Shown in pieces: positions 57,736 through 64,000 of a DNA stretch of 64,000 bases. Numbering within the stretch: the first letter of the stretch is position 1; every line of letters begins with the position of its first letter. Both the position numbers and the translations under genes were made by a program. The notes under the pieces were generated by a model. The model was not told the DNA's origin. It ran no database searches and saw only the letters and a list, made by a program, of their open reading frames with translations. Location of the stretch: contig NC_080045.1 in NCBI RefSeq assembly GCF_012489685.1, positions 53,457,815 through 53,521,814 on the forward strand. Direction: 5' to 3'. The DNA comes from Lotus japonicus (lineage: Eukaryota; Streptophyta; Magnoliopsida; Fabales; Fabaceae).

Positions 57736-60700
57736 TGATTCATAGGACCATGGTAACGACTATTTGTGTCGAAAATCTTCCTAGCAGTGTTGAATTGCTC
57801 GTTCAAAACCCACCCTTTGGTCCGAACCTGACCCCACCCGACCGATGGACATGCCTACTAGGTCCTAGAGAACCAAGGACACCTCCTTTTTGTTTTCATA
57901 AAAAATATCTCTCTTTATTGGGAGAAGCCCAAAATGGATAGGGCTGAAAGCCCAAATAACAACAAAGCGCATGTCCTTCTACCAGCCCTGAAGTTAGTAC
58001 AAAGAAACTGTATTCTTCGAGAGAGCACCTCCATTGGACTCTTGTTGATGCCGACGAAGAAGAAGACGGGGACAGCATTCACGATGGGTTCATTTTCAAA
58101 GATGAAAATTCCCGAGGTAAATAATCTTCCATTGGCTTGTACAGTTTATCTGTTAGGGTTGGTTCAAGAAATTTGTATTGGTATATCTGGTAGATAGCAA
58201 GATTATTGGAATGTGTAGAATTGAGTTTCTTTTATATCCATGTGTTCAATGTATATAATGATTTTATTCAAGTGTATCGAGATGAATGAAAAACACACAT
58301 TTATTGTGGGATCGGTAGAAACTTTGGATTGGAGTGATAGAGATTTAGGATATTGAAGTGATATTTATTTCTGCAGGAACAAGTGGCACTTTTTATTTTT
58401 TTGTTCTTGTCTTGTTAACTACTATATGTTTGCTCGTTAATTTGACTGGGGGAAAAAGGAAGAGTGAAACTGAAGCAGGATATTGCTTTGATTCTCAATC
58501 ATGGTTGCTGAAAATTCAGTGAGATATTGATCCCCAGCCCTGCTTGGAGGGCGAGTCTCTAGCTAAATTGGGAATTGTTGCTCAGTGCATGTCTCCCGTT
58601 CCCACTAGTGTCACGGATCAATATATCACTTAGGTTTTATACTTTTATTGAAGATCAATGCTAAGATATATAGTTTCTTTAGTTGGTAACTTGGTATACT
58701 AGTAATATTCTTTTTATACCCAACCACTGTGCTTTCTTTGCAATATGAAAATCTCTCATTTTCTGCTGTACATCCATTAAAATTTTGAATTCTCTTGTAG
58801 CTTGGTGGGTTGAATTCATTGTTAGGCTCTGAACATTCTCCTTCCAATTCCTGTTGTTTCCAGAATTCCTACCATCATTCTTGGCATAGTTGTATCTCAT
58901 GGCTCACCAAAGCAATCTGATATTCCTTGAATTGCAGCAGTAAATGATAAATGTTATTGTGTTTGCTTTCTTATTCTGGTAGTCATGTCTCAAAATCTAT
59001 CTATCTCTGTCTGTCTCTATATGTATAACGAGAGAGTGTGCTTTTTTTTTTTGTTTCAATCTAAATTTTGAGGTTATTAGAATGTTTTTTCCTTTTCCCA
59101 AGTGTTTGACTGCATGCTTAATGCCTAAATATGCAGGTCATCATCAGCTCCAGAAAATGCCACCATCAATTGCAATTGTAACTAGAAAAAGATTCCGGAA
59201 CTTAGACTTCAGCTTGCTGCACTTCTTGCCGTGAATTTCATGAGCTAGCTATTATGCTTATGAGATTTTCATTCGGACGTGTATTTTGATATTATTTTGG
59301 AAATGCCTAAAATGGATGCTAACTGAAAGCAGGTGAAGGCTTATGTATCTGTATTTTTATTCAAATATATGCATATTCATAAACTTTTTTCTTCATTATT
59401 TTGGGGGGAAGGGGAGATTATGACATATTGAGAGCTCTGCAATCTGGTACTGCTTCTAATACTCGTTTATGTCTGCACTTTTTTTTTTTTTTCCCTTTAA
59501 GAGTACTATAGAGTGGCAGTCCACCTGATTTATCTGTTCTTCAGTTCTTGGGTTGGTTCTAATTGCTGAGCGCTGAATTGTTAGTGATGAGTGATTTTAA
59601 AGTCCCGACATTTTGTTTTAGAAAACCGCTAAATATGGAATATAAATCTTAATGAATGCAGAACTAGGCATGCCTCAGTTAAGCTGCTTAGATTGGGATC
59701 TGCTAGTGGTTTTGAACTTATGCCTTAAATTATTACTTTGTATTTTTGAATCATTGGAGTGTAGGTGCAGTTGTGTCTCAAACTAGAAAATTTAATAGTT
59801 GGTGCTATTTTTCACCCTAAAAGATAGGTCAAATAATATGCCCAGGAAACATAATCACTAGGTAGTAGAATGATGATCTTCAAAACTGGATTGATGTGCA
59901 TCACTTAGAAGATCATTTGGAAGAAAGAGGTTGCATTATTCTGGCACTGAGTAGGAAACAGTATTTAATTGAACTCTTCTGGACGAAAATTCACTCACTT
60001 GCCTTTTTTCCTTATATTTTTATGATTTTCAAAGCACGGTAAGTGATACACCGGGTCGGTGTTCTCCTCCGTACGTGTCTGCAATTATGTAAAGAAGAGC
60101 TAGACCACGATAAAAAAGTTGACTAAATTTCTTCATATTAACAAAGATGGCTTGGCTGGTTGGACATCCTCTTCTTAAGGTGTAGCTGAGGTAAATATCT
60201 TGATCCCCTCTCTCTGCTCTTGGTTTGTTTAGTCTCACCTGACCAGGTTGTTTGAGTTATGAAGGTGTTTCTTGTTTTTTATGTTCTGAATGGATCACAT
60301 GTTTTTGCTCTTGTTGATAGCTTTATGAACTAGTGGGCCTCCATGTGATGTTACTGTCTGCCATGAACATTTCAGGCAATCCCCAGGCAGATTTATTGTA
60401 AATTATCTGCGAATTGGCTCTGATGTGTTGTCCTTCTAATGCAGATTGATTGTGGTATATTTGTACAAGGCTGGGGTGGAATGATTTAATCAAAATCTCA
60501 TGTCCTGGAGAACTTCATGTGAAGATGATTGAATCAAAGTGCATTTGCTCATGAATGCATTCAAATAAGCGAAAAGCTATGAATGAACCATATGGTCTGA
60601 CACACGCAGAACATGTTCTTTGTATTGACTACCTTAAATGTCCTTTGCTGGAGATTGAGGCATCTGGCTTAGGTGTACCATTCCGGGCAGCCTCTTGTTG

Positions 60701-60790
60701 CTCCAAAGCCTTGGACTCGGAAGTATTCTAACCAAGCAGTTGCATCCTGTAATAGATTCATTTCCATGTGTCTAAGGAACAAGGCTTATT

Positions 60791-60839
<49 letters not shown>

Positions 60840-62430
60840 ATCAAAGAGCATATGTTAGAATTTAGATTACCTGAGTCCTTAGATCTTCAGACCCTAGTTC
60901 GATCTGAAGTATCTGGAGGGTGGTTTGTTCATGCTGAACACTTAAGGAATATGCTTCCATCAAAGATAGTGCAATGGCTATTGCATGATAGCTTGCAGCC
61001 GTCTGTATCCACAAAAAGTTCATAAAAAAAGTTAAAGTTTCCAACTACCCGATCTGGTGCATATTTGTGAAGACAATGAACATGAGCAAATACTAGTACT
61101 GAATGAAATTGCAATTCTTAAAATAAAAATCACAACTTAACAAAAATTTACACTGTTATTGAGGACAGACTTCCTCATTTTGTGATTTTTATTACTGATT
61201 TAAGAGATATGAAAAAAATATTGCATCAGTTTTTTGAAGTTTGGATAGAAAATGTCAACAGTAGAGACGGATACATGTGACAGGCACATTTGATTTTCTT
61301 AGCGTCCTAATTTAGTCACGAAATGGTTAAAGATTTTACATGACTACAGAGGAACAGATGGAAGTGTTAAAACTCAAAGGTCTAGAAGATGAGCTGACAT
61401 GTACTACATATTTGAAGTTTTGGACCAAGTTAAGAGGGGGAGCTTTTTGGTAGCTTGCCATTCCTGTGGGCTGTGCTGCATTGGGCCTGCCCGCCACCTA
61501 TTTTTTGCTTTCTTCATTTTATTTAATTGTTTAGCACTGATTAAGATTAGTGTTTGTCTCTCTAAGTAACAAACTTATTTAGTGATAATTCAATGTCATC
61601 TATCGATATAAAGCTGTTGATTCCTCAGTTTTGTTGTCATAATCTAGACAAACCCATTATTAACCTGACTAGTTGAGCTAAAGCATATGGGTCCCTAATT
61701 CATGTTTTTTCCCTTTTCAATTGGGGGTAATAGTTCTCCATGTCTCCTGAATAATGCTGTCAATTTTGCTGATTGTTGTTCTTGTCTTGAGGTTAGGCTT
61801 CTGCCACGTTTTCAATAGGTCGAAGCTCTGAAATAATATGCACAACTTTTCAGAGCTGAATAATAAAATTTTACATATGTTCAGAAGGCAATGTAGGATT
61901 CTACTCTCAAGTTTACCACAACCCAAGTTTTCTTCACAAAGCATCCTTGGGCTTGCAACTAGTATTCTCTTACCCAAGCCTCTGTAGGCTTTAAAACCAA
62001 ATTATTGTTTCCAAACAATTTTTCACGAACTTAATATTCTTATCCTTTATTTATTATCATAGACATTATGTTAATTCTATTAACTTATAAATTTGAAAGT
62101 TTTTTCTCCCCTTCTTTTCTCTCTCCCTAACTGCCCCGAACCAAATTTTGTTTCATTAATTACGCAAAACTCTGGTTATTATGCTAGTACAATAAAGTAG
62201 TGTAAATGTAAATTATTGGATATCTAAATGGGCCTATACGCCATTTGAAACATGCGATTTAATAGTAACACGCCAATAACGTTTTGTTTAGTATTTGTTC
62301 CCCTAGCCTCTTGGCCAACAATATAAAGAATATGCATGTGTGAATTTTCTATCATGCAATTAAAGATGGATGAAATAAGTGATTGACCATAGCTCAAGTT
62401 GAGGATTTTACACCATCTTTTTTAGCGTTA
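57736..62430. other. no supported gene in 4.7 kb; (TA)n at 60794-60837
   Basis: Open frames are short and lack domains. An 87-codon frame (57934-58197) containing MPTKKKTGTAFTMGSFSKMK ends at a possible donor, and a 35-codon piece (HHQLQKMPPSIAIVTRKRFR…) after an acceptor-like AG at 59137 might be another exon, but I cannot connect them to a gene. A TA microsatellite of about 22 units is at 60794-60837. Confidence 0.4.
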
Positions 62431-62589
62431 GCTTAAACCTCTCCTCTTTGTACGAGCTTCTCTCTCCTCTCTATAGGAGTTCCTTGCTCCCCGCCGGGTG
62501 GAGCCTGTCTGTTCCACACTTGGTGGAACCTTTAATGCCTGGGTGCTCCACATTAATGCACCACCCACCACTTGACCCAGAGCTCTACC

Positions 62590-62957
62590 TCCAACCATGA
62601 GCCAGGAAGGAGAATCAACGGAGGAGCTCGAGGGTATCAACATCATCCTTGAGGAAGACCCAGGATTGAAGGAGAAATTCGCAGAGACCTGCCTAATGGG
62701 GAAGATCCTTACAAACAAGACCCTCAACAGAAACGCAGCAAAATCCATCATCATGAAAGCTTGGAACTCCCCATAAGGACTGAAGATATCAAAGCTTGGC
62801 CAAAACACCTTCCTCTTCTAGTTTGGGAACAAGGAAGACTCAGATAGGATCTTGAGAGAATCCCCCTGGACGGTAATGGGACAACTGCTGAGCTTACAGC
62901 ACTGGCTCCCTGACACTGCTTTCATGGAGCTCAACTATGACCCTGCCCCCTTCTGGG
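62590..62957 (+). pseudogene. LINE ORF1 (DUF4283) N-terminal fragment with two stops
   Basis: It reads MSQEGESTEELEGINIILEE, then LMGKILTNKTLNRNAAKSII, a stop (TAA, about 62774), GLKISKLGQNTFLF, a stop (TAG, about 62819), then DSDRILRESPWTVMGQLLSL. This is the DUF4283 RNA-binding region of plant LINE ORF1. It stops within a few bases of the inverted repeat at 62958. An untranslated leader of about 150 bp (62430-62589) precedes it. Confidence 0.75.
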
Positions 62958-62985
62958 TCTAACTTAACCCGTGTACACCCCTAAT

Positions 62986-64000
62986 GGTGAAGTTGAGTGA
63001 GTAGAGGAAAGAAGAGAGATTGGTCTGATTAATTAAATTAAATTAAATTGAGATTTGCTCATTAATTAACTTTTAATGTAAATTAATAATTTATAGAAAA
63101 AAAATTGAAAAATGAAATTAAGGTTGATCACCGGTCAAACACAGAGATCCAATTTTGGAGCCCGATTTTCAGGCTCCATGTTAGCGGAACCCTACTTTAT
63201 AATCTCCGTATGACATATTTCTATATTCTAATTATCATGTAAAAAGTTATTTCCCGTGGAAGCTTTTCGCCATGTATAATTTTATAAAAATTAAAGTAAA
63301 CAAAATTGCTATATAGTACACTTTTATCATGAAATAATATTGTAAAGTTATGAAAATTTATTAAAATATGTTTTTCAATTAATTTGTACACGAAAGTATG
63401 AAACTAAATTTGTCTAGATCTTAGCATTGGCCCGGACAGCTTCACATGCACCTGGATACCCTCTCTATTTGTCTTATTCCTCTCAAAGGCTCATGAAACT
63501 GATATATCATATGTCAATGTCATGTTACAGGAAAATCCATGTTTCTTTTTCCTCTAAGAAGCAAATTAAGTACTTGTTTTCTCCATTATGAAGTAAACAC
63601 ACAAGAGGTGCCAATGGGCTGTTGGAAAAATTACGATGAAAAACAACAAAGATTACAATATATGTATCACTGAAACAACAAAAATTACAAAGTGTGAGGC
63701 GTGTGTTGACAGTACTGCTTATTCGTTTTAGATGTGACAACTTTTCAGGATACAACAGATTCTTCTACCCACTTGTAGGACTTAAAACTAAGAAGAAACA
63801 CTAGGATATGAACTCATGAGGTTTTTTTTTTTTTTTTTTTTTTTTTTCTCTATATCAACCACCTGCTATCAACATGTATATATACACCAAACAATATGTG
63901 AACCGTATGTGCAGGTTTAGAGTAAAATGCTCTACCAATTATTCCTTCACAAAGTTTCAAAATAAACATTAAAAAAATAATCAACGGTTTGAAGGTAAAA
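62986..64000. repeat. right-edge intergenic DNA; 26-base T tract
   Basis: No gene is recognisable. A T homopolymer lies at 63822-63847. A 76-codon minus-strand frame (63525-63755) has no domain. Confidence 0.5.

Larger units (their letters stand above)
57256..62985. mobile_element. interval bracketed by a perfect 28-bp inverted repeat (hAT type)
   Basis: 57256-57283 and 62958-62985 are exact inverted copies, built on TAGGGGTGTACACGGGTTAA, a common plant hAT end. After the left end follow GGTTGGGTTG/CCCGACTTG motifs typical of hAT MITEs. There is no matching 8-bp duplication and no transposase. Either this is one 5.7-kb non-autonomous element, or a small MITE split by later insertions. Confidence 0.5.

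Noticed and set aside
57934..58197. 87-codon frame starting a new gene (MDRAESPNNNK…)
   Set aside because: I could not link it to downstream exons or to any known family; part of it also reads as an antisense 3' end with an AATAAA signal.
1..64000. CRISPR array, bacterial operon or organelle insertion
   Set aside because: No regular repeat-spacer structure. The tandem repeats are contiguous, and gene structure is nuclear with many introns.

Overview
The window is nuclear DNA of a flowering plant. Genes have many short introns with GT/AG borders, intergenic DNA is AT-rich, and the mobile elements are plant types (copia, long-LTR retrotransposon, LINE with a plant-type RNase H tail, tRNA-derived SINEs, MITEs, Helitron-like ends). 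The proteins (TOPLESS-RELATED 4, PRP38, mitochondrial SSB, a PP2C, a P-class PPR protein) point to a eudicot. I cannot name the species from sequence alone.

Layout. 1-1553 holds the last exons of a second TOPLESS-related gene cut by the window edge. 1.55-9.0 kb is repeat-rich and gene-poor (MITEs, two SINEs with target-site duplications, a 346-bp tandem duplication, retroelement remnants). 9049-17892 is a complete 25-exon TOPLESS-RELATED 4 gene (1128 aa), parent or sister of the truncated copy. 20.0-27.3 kb is the densest genic stretch: PRP38 (+), an unrecognised basic 238-aa protein (-) and mitochondrial single-stranded-DNA-binding protein (+, 220 aa). 28.5-34.4 kb is a nested insertion: a 5'-truncated antisense LINE, split by a young copia element with 527-bp LTRs. 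35.6-37.9 kb is a 7-exon PP2C gene (-). 40.3-44.8 kb is a long LINE (-), whose 5' break lies about 90 bp from the start of an intronless PPR gene (44895-46694, +). 48.4-49.75 kb is a TIR-flanked, Pack-type DNA transposon candidate. 50.4-56.5 kb is bounded by inverted Helitron-like ends and contains a 3252-bp solo LTR with a perfect 5-bp target duplication. 57.26-62.99 kb is bracketed by a perfect 28-bp inverted repeat of hAT type and contains an LTR/primer-binding-site remnant and a decayed LINE ORF1. The rest of that interval and the right edge show no gene.

The genes do not form a pathway. They are ordinary housekeeping or regulatory genes: a transcriptional co-repressor, a splicing factor, organelle DNA/RNA proteins and a phosphatase. 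For the five spliced or intronless genes I derived exon borders by hand. All reading frames close (TPR4 3387 nt, PRP38 1164 nt, mtSSB 663 nt, PP2C 1275 nt). The mobile DNA is the more unusual part. Two of its long polyproteins (copia and LINE) are intact except for single in-frame stop codons. I found no CRISPR array, operon or clearly new molecular system.
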